Part shown: piece after piece, positions 1-8,761 of the stretch
Layout of the letters: the number at the start of each line of letters is the position of its first letter
Numbering within the stretch: position 1 is the first letter of the stretch
Assembly: GCA_021773115.1 (NCBI GenBank)
Contig: JAJFKS010000005.1
Location: 124,001-188,000, forward strand
Origin: Woeseiaceae bacterium
GTDB lineage: Bacteria > Pseudomonadota > Gammaproteobacteria > Steroidobacterales > Woeseiaceae
Length of the DNA: 64,000 nt
Direction: 5' to 3'
Program-made: the position numbers and the translations under genes
Notes under the pieces: generated by a model
Database searches by the model: none
What the model was told of the DNA's origin: nothing
The model's input: only the letters and a program-made list of their open reading frames with translations

Positions 1-483
1 ACACTAACTGACACCAACCCTTTCCCGCCTGGCAGCGTAAAGAATAGGCATCCGAATTATTCCGCGCAACTTATTCATCCTTGGAGCGAAATTCTGCAGG
101 TCTGACGCCCTTTCTCGTGCGCAAATTGGTGAATTTTGGACGCTAAACAACAGTTTGCTTGCAGATAGAACATGCACCGGCACTTTTTTACGACGGAATT
201 CTCGGCGTACGAACAACGAGTCACTCGCAAATTGGCCACGCACATCAATTTATTCATCGTCTATACATGACACGTGCGGATGTTTCGTACAAAACATCTC
301 GTGCTGTTATCACCTCATATAGCTGACTCGCATCGATTTCGCCGCCAATTGACACCACGCAAGCCTCACTCTTATTTTTCGCGAAACGCGGGTACTGCGT
401 GCAAACGCGTATTCGATGTCAATAGCCGGCAGCTTGCAGACCCGAAAGGATCGATCCGCTTGTTGCCAAAGGGGGAAACAGTC
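1..483. other. Left-edge region without a supported gene; leader of the first receptor gene
   Basis: No translation in this stretch resembles a known protein. The receptor frame stays open back to a GTG at 274, but the stretch it would add (residues encoded by 274-483) has no domain character and precedes a clear signal peptide, so I treat it as leader. A purine-rich Shine-Dalgarno-like GGGGGA at 471-476 lies 7 nt before the ATG at 484, and a promoter-like pair lies at 349-378. Confidence 0.5.
349..378 (+). promoter_or_regulatory. Candidate sigma-70 promoter of the first TonB-dependent receptor
   Basis: A perfect TTGACA (349-354) is followed after 18 nt by TATTTT (373-378, 4 of 6 consensus). 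It lies about 100 nt upstream of the chosen ATG at 484 and downstream of the alternative GTG at 274, which also supports the later start. The match is by eye only. Confidence 0.35.
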
Positions 484-3400
484 ATGAATAAAACCAGTGG
501 TTTGACAAGCTTCATACGATCTTCATTTGTGTTGTGTATTGGTCTTGTATTGGGCACTAATGCGCTCGCCGATACAGGCTCTCTCAATGTCGTCGTCGTC
601 GATAGCAACGGAAACCCCGTTGCCGGGGCGATGGTTATTGCCAAGACCACAGACAGCCTGACGTCAAGATCAGGGGAAACTAATGTGGCAGGCGAAGTCC
701 GATTGGTCGGTCTCGATCCATCAAACAAATATGTTGTCAGTGTTGCTGCCAGCGGCTACCAGCCGATCAGAAACGAAGGTGTCTTGGTGGTTTCGGAGCG
801 AACATTCAACGTGCCATTCACGTTGATCGATGGTGGTGAGCAGCTGGAGGAAATAATAACGTATGGGCGTAGCGACTTGGGGCAACTGGTCGATACGACG
901 TCCGCCCTGCAGTCCACAGATCTAACGCTGGATATCACCGAATCGCTGCCAACCGCTCGGTCGTATCAGAGCTACTTGCAGTTGGCCCCAACCACGAAAC
1001 CATCACAGGATGGCAACGCAGCATCAAAGTCCGGTGTGAACTACTCCGATATCGGTGGCGCAGTTGGATCGTCCACAGACAACGTCTATTACATTGACGG
1101 TATAAACATCACTGACAACCGGTCAGGCGGCTTCGGTGCAGATTTCAACTCCGAGATCATTCAGGAACAGCAAATTATCACCGGTGGTGTACCAGCAGAG
1201 TATGAAGGTGGTCAAGGCCTCATTTCACGTGTGGTTACCAAGTCGGGAAGCAACGAGTTTCACGGTTCGGTGAACTATTATGCACAGAGCGACAGTCTGG
1301 TTGCCGACAACAAGCACATCGCAGATTCCAAATTCTCGACGTTCGATACAGCGTTCACTTTCGGTGGACCGATCGTCAAAGATAAACTCTGGTTCTTTAC
1401 CTCGTATCAGCGTAAAGAGAGGGAGGAAGACGTCATAGATCTGGATACGCAGACTTTCCTCAGGACGGTAACCCGAGTAGAGGATTTGGGGTTCGCGAAG
1501 CTGACATGGCAGCCCACCGATGGCGATAAATTCGTCCTTGAGTATTTCAACGACCCTAGCGACAGAGACGGCTCATTTAGCACGACCACGTTGCAGAATA
1601 GGGACACGTCCCTCGCCACCGGTGGTGACAACTTCAAGTTTGAATACTCACGTACGTTGTTGGACAACCTTTTGCTCTCGGCGGCCTATACTATGCATGA
1701 GGGCGAATTAAGTCAGATTGCTGCAGACAGATCTACACGCAACGACGTTGGCTACACAGGCGCTGCTTTACCGGTGACCAACGTTGATACAGACAAAGGC
1801 GGCGCCGGTTTTGTTACCACTCAATTTCGAAACAAGGACGAGTTTCAGTTGAATCTGGAGTGGTTCGCCGACACTGGATACGGCTCACACGAGATCAAAG
1901 CGGGTTACAGGCGAACCATCAACGAGAGTAACGCCACTACGTTTAATACGGGCGACGGTGCACAGTACACGTCATTGGCATCAGCCAACAGCGGTTTGAC
2001 GCTCGGTGAGTATACAAGTATACCTTCGGCAGGCTTCACCGGTGAACGAGACATCCTTGCTGCCGACTATGACGACATCTTAACCAACATTAATTCCAGC
2101 CCGGATGCACCGACGTTCCTGGCGCTGCTGGATTCAGACTCGTCCGGCGATGTCAGCGTTGCCGAACTCGAGGCTCTGGTTCTAGACCAAAATACCGGCA
2201 ACCCGCACGGCGATGTCAACGTTTACCGCATCCTCCAAACAGCAGACGGTGCGACGGACTTCCAAACGAAAGGTGATACGTTTTTCGTTCAGGACACCTG
2301 GCAGATCGATGATCACTGGACAATAACGGGTGGTGTACGCGCTGAAACCTGGTCACACTTCGATAGCTCCGGGCAAAAGGTTTTCAAGTTTGATACTGAA
2401 TTCGCACCTCGTTTAAGCGTCGTTTATGACCTTAAAGGTGATGGCGCCAGCAAAGTCTGGGGTTTCTACGGACGTTACTATGACCCGATCCGAACCAACA
2501 TGACGGATTTTGCCGGCACTGTGACAGGCAGGACGCGAGAGGAGCAGATTTACATTAATGATCGCTGGATGACATTCCGAGTGCGCGGTGCATCGCCAAT
2601 TCCGGATGCGTTCTTCGCGCCGACAACAAAGACACCGTACACCGATGAGTTCATGATTGGGTATGAGATGTCGCTGACGGAAAATCAAAGTCTTGCGATT
2701 ACATACACAGACCGTGAGACCACGGATATTCTGGAGGACTATGATCTCGATTTGTACACTGACCCAGATCAATGCGGTGAGTTATGCCTTGGTCTGGGTT
2801 ACTTCGGTTTTGATGAAGCTCCGGCAGCTAACTTCTTTATCGCAACTCTCGCCGGCGGCAAGCGCGAATACCAGGGTGTAGAAGTAACCTGGCGTAAGAG
2901 GCGCAGTGGCGACAGTAAATGGTTTGGTTTGGCGTCATACTCGTACAACGACGCAACGGGCAATACGAACTCGGACAGTAATGCTGACTTCCAGGGCGAT
3001 GTTATCTGGCTGGATCCACGAGCACGTAACCAGCAGGGCAACCAGCCCGGCAACGTAGAGCATTTGCTTAAGCTGATCGGGTCATACCGATTCGACAACG
3101 GTTTTGAAGTAGGTGCAACCTACCTGTGGAATTCAGGCACGGTTTATAGTGAGACATTCGCCGCCTCAGGCCGTCATCTTCCAAATCTTGATTTCGCCGC
3201 CGGTCAGTTCGAAGATCAGGGCGTAACGAGTATTTGGTTAGCCGATGGTGTCATCGGCAGCCAGACTACACCGTCATTTGGAACTCTGAATGCACGAGCG
3301 AAATATACGTTTAGTTTCTCTGACAATTATGAGACCGAGATTTTCCTGGATATGTTTAACGTGCTGGATGATCAGGCGGTAAGACGCGAGCAGGATCTAG

Positions 3401-3489
3401 CCGGTGGAGCCGACGGCATCGCTTTCACAGAAGCGCTTGACTGGGTAGCACCACGTCGTATTTTCCTGGGCGCGCGCGTGCGCTTTTGA
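484..3489 (+). CDS. TonB-dependent receptor, Oar-like, with carboxypeptidase-regulatory-like domain
   Basis: Outer-membrane receptor of about 1001 residues. The chosen ATG begins MNKTSGLTSF, a basic n-region and hydrophobic core ending at ALA-DTGS, a typical signal peptide. Next comes a CarboxypepD_reg-like beta-sandwich (about 33-115; NGNPVAGAMV, GYQPI), then a TonB-box-like EEIITYG, a plug with VYYIDGINITDN and SRVVTKSGSNEFHG, and a long beta-barrel ending in the aromatic VRF. This layout is that of Oar-type receptors for peptides or large substrates. An EF-hand-like loop (residues 550-561, starting DSDSSGD) is inserted in the barrel region, which is unusual. The substrate cannot be read from sequence. 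A hairpin follows the stop. Confidence 0.93.
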   Translation: MNKTSGLTSFIRSSFVLCIGLVLGTNALADTGSLNVVVVDSNGNPVAGAMVIAKTTDSLTSRSGETNVAGEVRLVGLDPSNKYVVSVAASGYQPIRNEGVLVVSERTFNVPFTLIDGGEQLEEIITYGRSDLGQLVDTTSALQSTDLTLDITESLPTARSYQSYLQLAPTTKPSQDGNAASKSGVNYSDIGGAVGSSTDNVYYIDGINITDNRSGGFGADFNSEIIQEQQIITGGVPAEYEGGQGLISRVVTKSGSNEFHGSVNYYAQSDSLVADNKHIADSKFSTFDTAFTFGGPIVKDKLWFFTSYQRKEREEDVIDLDTQTFLRTVTRVEDLGFAKLTWQPTDGDKFVLEYFNDPSDRDGSFSTTTLQNRDTSLATGGDNFKFEYSRTLLDNLLLSAAYTMHEGELSQIAADRSTRNDVGYTGAALPVTNVDTDKGGAGFVTTQFRNKDEFQLNLEWFADTGYGSHEIKAGYRRTINESNATTFNTGDGAQYTSLASANSGLTLGEYTSIPSAGFTGERDILAADYDDILTNINSSPDAPTFLALLDSDSSGDVSVAELEALVLDQNTGNPHGDVNVYRILQTADGATDFQTKGDTFFVQDTWQIDDHWTITGGVRAETWSHFDSSGQKVFKFDTEFAPRLSVVYDLKGDGASKVWGFYGRYYDPIRTNMTDFAGTVTGRTREEQIYINDRWMTFRVRGASPIPDAFFAPTTKTPYTDEFMIGYEMSLTENQSLAITYTDRETTDILEDYDLDLYTDPDQCGELCLGLGYFGFDEAPAANFFIATLAGGKREYQGVEVTWRKRRSGDSKWFGLASYSYNDATGNTNSDSNADFQGDVIWLDPRARNQQGNQPGNVEHLLKLIGSYRFDNGFEVGATYLWNSGTVYSETFAASGRHLPNLDFAAGQFEDQGVTSIWLADGVIGSQTTPSFGTLNARAKYTFSFSDNYETEIFLDMFNVLDDQAVRREQDLAGGADGIAFTEALDWVAPRRIFLGARVRF

Positions 3490-3549
3490 TGCCACGCGTG
3501 ACTTCTTAGAGCATCTCGGCAGACCGATCACTTGATCTGAAGTGACGGC

Positions 3550-3592
3550 ACGGAAGAGGGGGTCTATCCCTTATGCAGGCCCTCTCTTCCGT
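3550..3592 (+). terminator. Hairpin terminator candidate after the first receptor gene
   Basis: The arms ACGGAAGAG (3550-3558) and CTCTTCCGT (3584-3592) pair perfectly. The stem extends inward by one G-U pair and three G-C pairs, enclosing a 17-nt loop. The T-run after it is weak (ATTCTT), so intrinsic termination may be partial. It sits 60 nt past the receptor stop and before the next promoterless gene start. Confidence 0.6.
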
Positions 3593-3691
3593 ATTCTTGC
3601 CGCACACCCATAAATATCCGACCTTATCGTTGTTTGCGTCCGTAATCGTTACACTCAGCGGATATTCATCCGTCGCAATTGGACGTCATAT

Positions 3692-4396
3692 TTGTTTTAC
3701 TCGACTTTTCTTATCGATCTTGACCATACGCTGTTCGATTCCGACGCCTCTGAAGCGTCCGCGTTCGCGCAGACGATGAAAGCGGCGGGCGTGTCTGATC
3801 CTGACAAATTTGTCGGACGTTACCAACAAATCAACTTGGAATTATGGGCGGCGGTTGAGCGAGGAGAATGCACACCACAACAAGTACGGAATTGTCGATT
3901 CGAACGATTGGTCGCTGAGACAGAGCTGGATGCTGATCCGCTTGTCATGGCAGATACATTTGTTAGCGGCCTCGGCGCGTTTGGTGACCTGTACGACGGC
4001 GCAAGGGATGCAATTCAGCGACTAAATGAGCATGCATCGTTGGCTTTAGTGACGAACGGTTTGAGCGAGGTTCAGCGAGCGCGAATTGACCGCCTCGGGA
4101 TTGAACAGTACTTCGACGCCGTGGTTATCTCGGCCGAAATTGGCCACGCGAAGCCTGGTTCTGCAATTTTTGATTATGCGTTCGAGAAGCTGGGCTTCCC
4201 TGCAATGGAAACTGCACTTATGGTGGGCGACAGCTTGTCGTCTGATATCCGAGGTGGTACGAACTACGGTATCGCTACATGTTGGTACAATCGACTCGGG
4301 AGGGCTGCCACGCCAGTCGACACTATTGGGCACGAGATCTCCGAGCTAAAGGAATTGCTGTCATTTGTCGAGATGACCGAAAGAGTTTCCCGATAG
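3692..4396 (+). CDS. HAD-family hydrolase, YjjG-like (putative nucleotidase)
   Basis: A 234-residue haloacid-dehalogenase phosphatase. Motif I is DLDHTLFDSD with the nucleophile and acid/base aspartates, motif II is LVTNG, motif III is the lysine of HAKPGSAIF, and motif IV is MVGDSLSSDI. The helical cap lies between motifs I and II (C1 type). Length and motif spacing fit YjjG-type pyrimidine nucleotidases that clean up non-canonical nucleotides, although HAD substrate calls from sequence are weak. The only start that keeps motif I is a TTG at 3692. It stands alone and faces the convergent SnoaL-like gene. Confidence 0.85.
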   Translation: MFYSTFLIDLDHTLFDSDASEASAFAQTMKAAGVSDPDKFVGRYQQINLELWAAVERGECTPQQVRNCRFERLVAETELDADPLVMADTFVSGLGAFGDLYDGARDAIQRLNEHASLALVTNGLSEVQRARIDRLGIEQYFDAVVISAEIGHAKPGSAIFDYAFEKLGFPAMETALMVGDSLSSDIRGGTNYGIATCWYNRLGRAATPVDTIGHEISELKELLSFVEMTERVSR

Positions 4397-4528
4397 GCCG
4401 AATACTACTCGCCTCGCCGATAAATAAATGGCGGTGTTGGGAGCCAAGAGCGCTCAAGCCCACGAATCGACACCAATCCTTGGCGCGTGATTGACTCCGT
4501 CCAGCTTGACCAATAATTCAGGCAACTA

Positions 4529-4954
4529 TTACTTGCAGTTCGCGGTGGTGCCGTTCCAGCCAACCTGGCGATCAAACGAACTGGCGGCAAAATAGTCATC
4601 TTGCCCGGCAATCTTTCCATCTCTCATATGCCAAAGTGTGATGAAATCTATCTCAAAGTCGCAATCCTGGAATCGACCAGACCATTCGCCACGAATGACA
4701 ACTGAGTCGTTCTGAAATATTATGTTCTTGATATTCCAGCGAATGCCCCTGTACGCAGTTTGGTCAGTTCCTAAACTTGCATGTAACTTCCGAAAGTCAC
4801 CCTTTCCTTTGGCCACAATTCCAAACGTCGGATCCGTGAACAGTACGTCATCTGTATAAAAGTCCATCAGTTCGTCCACCAGACAGCCCGGCCTCTGAAA
4901 TTGAGAGTAGTATTTTCTGACGAGTTCCTCAGCCAACAGAGTATCGTCTGGCAA
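4529..4954 (-). CDS. SnoaL/NTF2-like protein, probably exported, with disrupted 5' end
   Basis: The 141-residue body has the NTF2-like fold pattern (EELVRKYYSQF, DELMDFYTDDVLFTDPTF, ITLWHMRDGKIAGQDDYF), as in SnoaL-type polyketide cyclases and small secreted relatives. The listed start is a TTG, but the same frame continues upstream (4955-5011) as an excellent signal peptide, FLSTIFVALTGAILITPHA, that has no start codon and is preceded by an in-frame TGA at 5018-5020. An ATG at 5021 lies in the wrong frame by one base. An AGGAGG ribosome site (5050-5045) sits further upstream, 6 nt before an in-frame CTG. So either the 5' end is mutated or there is a sequence error. It follows the MFS gene on the same strand. 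Confidence 0.6.
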   Translation of the reverse strand: MPDDTLLAEELVRKYYSQFQRPGCLVDELMDFYTDDVLFTDPTFGIVAKGKGDFRKLHASLGTDQTAYRGIRWNIKNIIFQNDSVVIRGEWSGRFQDCDFEIDFITLWHMRDGKIAGQDDYFAASSFDRQVGWNGTTANCK

Positions 4955-5063
4955 TGCGTGAGGAGTAATCAGAATCGCTCCTGTGAGGGCAACAAAGATT
5001 GTGCTTAGGAAATGGTTTCATCGGTTCTGGCCAAACAGGTACTCCCTCCTAATGTGCAGACTA

Positions 5064-6329
5064 TCATTGGCTTGTCTTCGCAAGCGCAAGTGCGCATCTG
5101 GACGCTAAGATCAAACCAAAAGACGACAACAATACGAATGTGCCGAATCCGGCAAGCATCAGGTCCAGATGTCTCCCCAAGAGTCCCGCTATCGCCATTG
5201 CGATCGGCATGGTTCCAAATGCGCACAGTTGAAGAATGCTCATCACCCGGCCCAGGTACTCAGAACTCACCGATTGTTGGAGCCAAGTGAGCACCTGAAT
5301 ATCGATGTAGGCTGCAATGGCAGTTAAGGCTACTAATGCAAGCGACGTGTACTGAATCGAGTTCGTTTGGCCAATACCGATCATTAGAAGGCCAAGAACA
5401 GGCAAGAAAATAAACGGCATACTAAAAATTCGGTTCGCATCTTTCTGAGAAATCATCGTGGATGCACCGAGCCCCAAAAGGCTGCCAAGCGCCCCGGATG
5501 CAGTTATAAGACCCAGGCCGATTACCCCTTGCGACAAACTGAATTTCGCCAATAGGGGGAGGGCAACAGCGAGTGGGCCTCCTATACCGAAATTGGCAAC
5601 TACCACCACCAACACGAGAATTCGAATACGAGCGTCTAGAAAAACGAACCGAATTCCCTCTGCGATGCCGTGGCTAACACTGCTGTTGGGCGCGGAATTC
5701 CACGCGAAGATTTCCACAGTTATTAGCCGTAGTGTGAGTATTGAAACCAAAAATGTGGCAGCGTCAATTGCGAAAAGGTACGCGTACGCAAGTTGTTCGT
5801 TAGCGCCACTGGTTGCCGGCGCCAGATCTCCTAGAAGTCGAGCGAGAACGAGCGCGGCAAGAGGCGGGCCTAAGAGGTTCGAAATGTGCATCGCACCATG
5901 CACAATGGAGTTACCCGCTTGCAGCAACCGGACAGGAACAATTCTTGGTAGCAGGGCCGCGATTGACGGCGAATAAAAGGCGCCCGCTGTACCGAACAGG
6001 AAAGCAACCACACACAGGACGGGAAACGAAATTAAATCGGCGGTTGCTAATACGACCAGCACCGCGACCAATGCGGCCCTAATAATATTCGACCAAAGCA
6101 TCAGTGAAATTGGACTGTAACGATCGGCTAGCGCACCTCCTAGGAGTATCAGCGCGGCCCGGGGAATTGCTCCTACCGCCATTACGATGCCGACAGCTGA
6201 AGCGCTACTCGTCAACTCCAGGACCAGCCATACTGTCGCAATGCGGGTGAAGTGATCGCCGAAGAGGGACGCCACTTCACCCGCTGAAAGCAGACTGAAT
6301 TTCCTTGAGAAGAGCGTTTCAGACCTCAT
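5064..6329 (-). CDS. MFS transporter (MFS_3 / enterobactin-exporter-like)
   Basis: A 421-residue polytopic inner-membrane protein with about twelve hydrophobic segments. The N-terminal SLLSAGEVASLFGDHFTRIATVWL and the loop LLGGALADRYSP (motif A-like, between helices 2 and 3) match the MFS_3 group that includes EntS and macrolide exporters. An efflux role is likely but the substrate is unknown. The start is an ATG. It lies 63 nt downstream of the serine hydrolase gene and probably shares its promoter, so it may fall under the divergent TetR regulator. Confidence 0.85.
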   Translation of the reverse strand: MRSETLFSRKFSLLSAGEVASLFGDHFTRIATVWLVLELTSSASAVGIVMAVGAIPRAALILLGGALADRYSPISLMLWSNIIRAALVAVLVVLATADLISFPVLCVVAFLFGTAGAFYSPSIAALLPRIVPVRLLQAGNSIVHGAMHISNLLGPPLAALVLARLLGDLAPATSGANEQLAYAYLFAIDAATFLVSILTLRLITVEIFAWNSAPNSSVSHGIAEGIRFVFLDARIRILVLVVVVANFGIGGPLAVALPLLAKFSLSQGVIGLGLITASGALGSLLGLGASTMISQKDANRIFSMPFIFLPVLGLLMIGIGQTNSIQYTSLALVALTAIAAYIDIQVLTWLQQSVSSEYLGRVMSILQLCAFGTMPIAMAIAGLLGRHLDLMLAGFGTFVLLSSFGLILASRCALALAKTSQ

Positions 6330-6392
6330 CGGAATTTAGCTCTTTGTTCATGTGGCCGATGGCGGGTCGCATTGGTACTAAAGTATCAACAG

Positions 6393-7844
6393 CTACTTCT
6401 TCACCGATAGAATTCCGACCACTCTGAGGCCTACAACATCTCTTGCGTTGTCCATGTCGAAATGAATGGTCTCGCCAGAAGCAACGCCACCCTCCAATTC
6501 AAACGAGCCCTCACTGCTTGGGACCAATATCCCTTCTTTGCCGGGCTCGTCGAACGGATGAAAGAATTTCAAGTATTCACCGGCGTGGATGATCTTCAAG
6601 GTCGCCACGCCCGCCATATCATAGTCTCCGATGTACTTTTCCCAATCGTCAGTAAATACCGCCTTTTCTAATCGGGCCGCACGTTTGGTTTCAACAATTG
6701 CCGGAATTAGCTTCTCGAGCAGCTCGCGATTCAGGGTGGTCGGGTCACTACCCGCGCCAGCACCGCCATTTCGTAGGTTAATAATGCCAAGCTTCAAATC
6801 TGGGATAACAGTGATGTCCGATGTATATCCGGGTATGCCGCCACCGTGACCGACGCCTTGGTGCCCGGCTATTTCGCGCAGAAACCAACCAACCCCCATG
6901 CCAAACCCGACAGGACTGGCTTCCGCAATGTTCGGAAATAGGGAAACAGGCTGACGCATCTCCCTTAAACTGGATATACCGAGAACCTGATCATTGCCAC
7001 GGGCTCGATTTCTAAACTGAAGCGACACAAACTTAGCCAAGTCTTTCGCCGAGCTATACGCCTGCCCCGCCGGGGCGAGAGCATTCAGAATAATTGGTTG
7101 CACGACAACGTACTCACCGGTTGCGAACGAGTAACCGGTTGCAAGTTGCTCACTCTCAATCTCGGCAACAGAAAATACTGAGTCCGACATCTGCAGAGGC
7201 TGAAAGATTTCTTCAAGTACGTAATCTTCGTATCTCGAATTCGCGATTCTGGCCAACACGCCTCCAAGTATGGACACCGCAAAATTTGAGTACGCTACCG
7301 AAGTGAAAGGCGGATGCTGCAGAACAATAATCGGATTATCTTCATACAACTGTTCAATTGACGGCATCGACATCGTCTGCCAATAATCGCCACCTTCCGG
7401 TGGAAATCCCGACGTATGGGAGGCCATCTGACGAAAGCTAACAGGTCGAGGATCTGCGAATGGCGATTGAAGCTTTACCGGTAAGAAGCCCTCAACGGAT
7501 TGGTCAAGACGCAAGAGTCCGTCGTCCTGCAGTTGCATTAGCATTGTGGCGGTGAATAGTTTGGTTATGGAGCCAATGCGAAACACCGTATCGGAACGAA
7601 CCGGAACTTCCGTATCGATCGTAGCGAAGCCAATATTTTTTGTCCAAACAACGTATTGGTCGTGGACTAACGCGATTGACATCCCCGGCACACCAAATTC
7701 GTCGAAACGCTCATCGATTGAACCTGCGAATTGATCCAGAACACTCTTGACGGTAGGCTCTTCAAATAGTGAGAGGTCCTGAGCCCACGAATACGGTGAT
7801 GCTATTAGGAATAAAGCACTCCCAATTATTCTGGAGGTTGTCAT
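6393..7844 (-). CDS. Exported serine hydrolase of the class C beta-lactamase / D-peptidase family
   Basis: A 483-residue protein with a signal peptide (MTTSRIIGSALFLIASPYSWA). It carries the three penicillin-recognising signatures: SITK with nucleophile Ser92 and Lys95, Tyr185-Ser-Asn187, and HGG at 333-335. The C-terminal extension (about 390-483) is a beta-domain like those appended to EstB/DD-peptidase relatives. Members cleave D-amino-acid-containing peptides, esters or beta-lactams; which applies here cannot be told. Its 5' end faces tetR across 93 bp holding a repeated operator candidate. Confidence 0.88.
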   Translation of the reverse strand: MTTSRIIGSALFLIASPYSWAQDLSLFEEPTVKSVLDQFAGSIDERFDEFGVPGMSIALVHDQYVVWTKNIGFATIDTEVPVRSDTVFRIGSITKLFTATMLMQLQDDGLLRLDQSVEGFLPVKLQSPFADPRPVSFRQMASHTSGFPPEGGDYWQTMSMPSIEQLYEDNPIIVLQHPPFTSVAYSNFAVSILGGVLARIANSRYEDYVLEEIFQPLQMSDSVFSVAEIESEQLATGYSFATGEYVVVQPIILNALAPAGQAYSSAKDLAKFVSLQFRNRARGNDQVLGISSLREMRQPVSLFPNIAEASPVGFGMGVGWFLREIAGHQGVGHGGGIPGYTSDITVIPDLKLGIINLRNGGAGAGSDPTTLNRELLEKLIPAIVETKRAARLEKAVFTDDWEKYIGDYDMAGVATLKIIHAGEYLKFFHPFDEPGKEGILVPSSEGSFELEGGVASGETIHFDMDNARDVVGLRVVGILSVKK

Positions 7845-7887
7845 TTACCCTTCCCTTAATCCGGCAATAGGATGGTTGATAGTAAAG

Positions 7888-7923
7888 TGAATATGAATTC
7901 ATTATGATGAATATCAATTCATT
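7888..7923. promoter_or_regulatory. Tandem operator candidate between serine hydrolase gene and tetR
   Basis: Two copies of a 16-bp element, TGAATATGAATTCATT (7888-7903) and TGAATATCAATTCATT (7908-7923), differ at one base and are spaced exactly 20 bp apart, about two helical turns. The first copy contains the perfect palindrome ATGAATTCAT. The location, 15 nt before the tetR start and 44 nt before the divergent gene, is typical for TetR autoregulation. Binding is inferred. Confidence 0.6.
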
Positions 7924-7937
7924 TTTCAACAAGATAT

Positions 7938-8570
7938 ATGGCTAGAGTTCCAGACAAATACTTGCAGGCGAGGAATGATGAAATCCTGGCCGCCGCTGCT
8001 GAATGCTTTGCCAGGAGCGGCTACAGGGGCACGTCCATGTCCGATATTGCGAAGGAGGCGGGGTTCAGTGTGGGCGGCCTATACAGGTACTTCAGTAGCA
8101 AAGACCTGCTATTTCATGCCCTGGTTCAGAACTCAAGCGATGTTGCCAAGGAAACCTGGGCGGTACCGAATAGCTCCTCAGAGGCTGCAGCACAATTGCG
8201 TTCACTCATCGTAAGCCACCTCGATATGGCGGCGAGCCCGCTGTGTAGGAGCGGTGTGTCGCTTGACATTCGTTTGCACGGCGAGGCGCTCGATTCGGAG
8301 GTTGTTCGTTCAGAGATTGAAAGCGCGTATGCCGATAAACTTAACGTTATTACAAAATTGTTGGCAGCCGCGAAGAGAAGCGGAACCAAAAAGCGTACCA
8401 CTACAAAAATACAAGTACGTTCAATTACAGTTGAAACGAGAGCTCAAGGACGGGTATTGATATCACTGTTGAGCGGGGCAGCAGTTCAGCTCTTGACCAT
8501 TCCCAATTTTGATATGAAAAACTACAAAAAAGTTGTGCTGGAATTGGTCGACACCTGGTTAGTGAAATAG
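7938..8570 (+). CDS. TetR/AcrR-family transcriptional regulator
   Basis: A 210-residue dimeric repressor. The N-terminal helix-turn-helix (about 12-58) reads ILAAAAECFARSGYRGTSMSDIA then GFSVGGLYRYFSSKDLLFHAL, the classic TetR_N pattern. The remainder is a poorly conserved all-helical ligand domain. It is divergent from the serine hydrolase/MFS group, and the direct repeats just upstream of its ATG are the obvious binding sites. The natural inference is repression of the efflux group and of itself. Confidence 0.93.
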   Translation: MARVPDKYLQARNDEILAAAAECFARSGYRGTSMSDIAKEAGFSVGGLYRYFSSKDLLFHALVQNSSDVAKETWAVPNSSSEAAAQLRSLIVSHLDMAASPLCRSGVSLDIRLHGEALDSEVVRSEIESAYADKLNVITKLLAAAKRSGTKKRTTTKIQVRSITVETRAQGRVLISLLSGAAVQLLTIPNFDMKNYKKVVLELVDTWLVK

Positions 8571-8761
8571 AATGGTGCAACACTCCGGCGTTCGTACGGT
8601 AGGGTTCGTGTGGTGTGTTAACCGGTCACATTGTTAATACTTCGTCCAGCATGAATCGTGAGGGTCCGGGCTCTCCCCAAATGCCTAAACGATGTTTCCG
8701 GAAAAATCCATAAGCTATGTTTCGAGTAGCTCCAAAATCCGGAACCGTTGCCGCCGTAAAC

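Noticed and set aside
274..483. Extended N-terminus of the first receptor from GTG 274
   Set aside because: It would put 70 residues before a clear signal peptide; a ribosome site precedes ATG 484 and a promoter-like element lies inside the extension.
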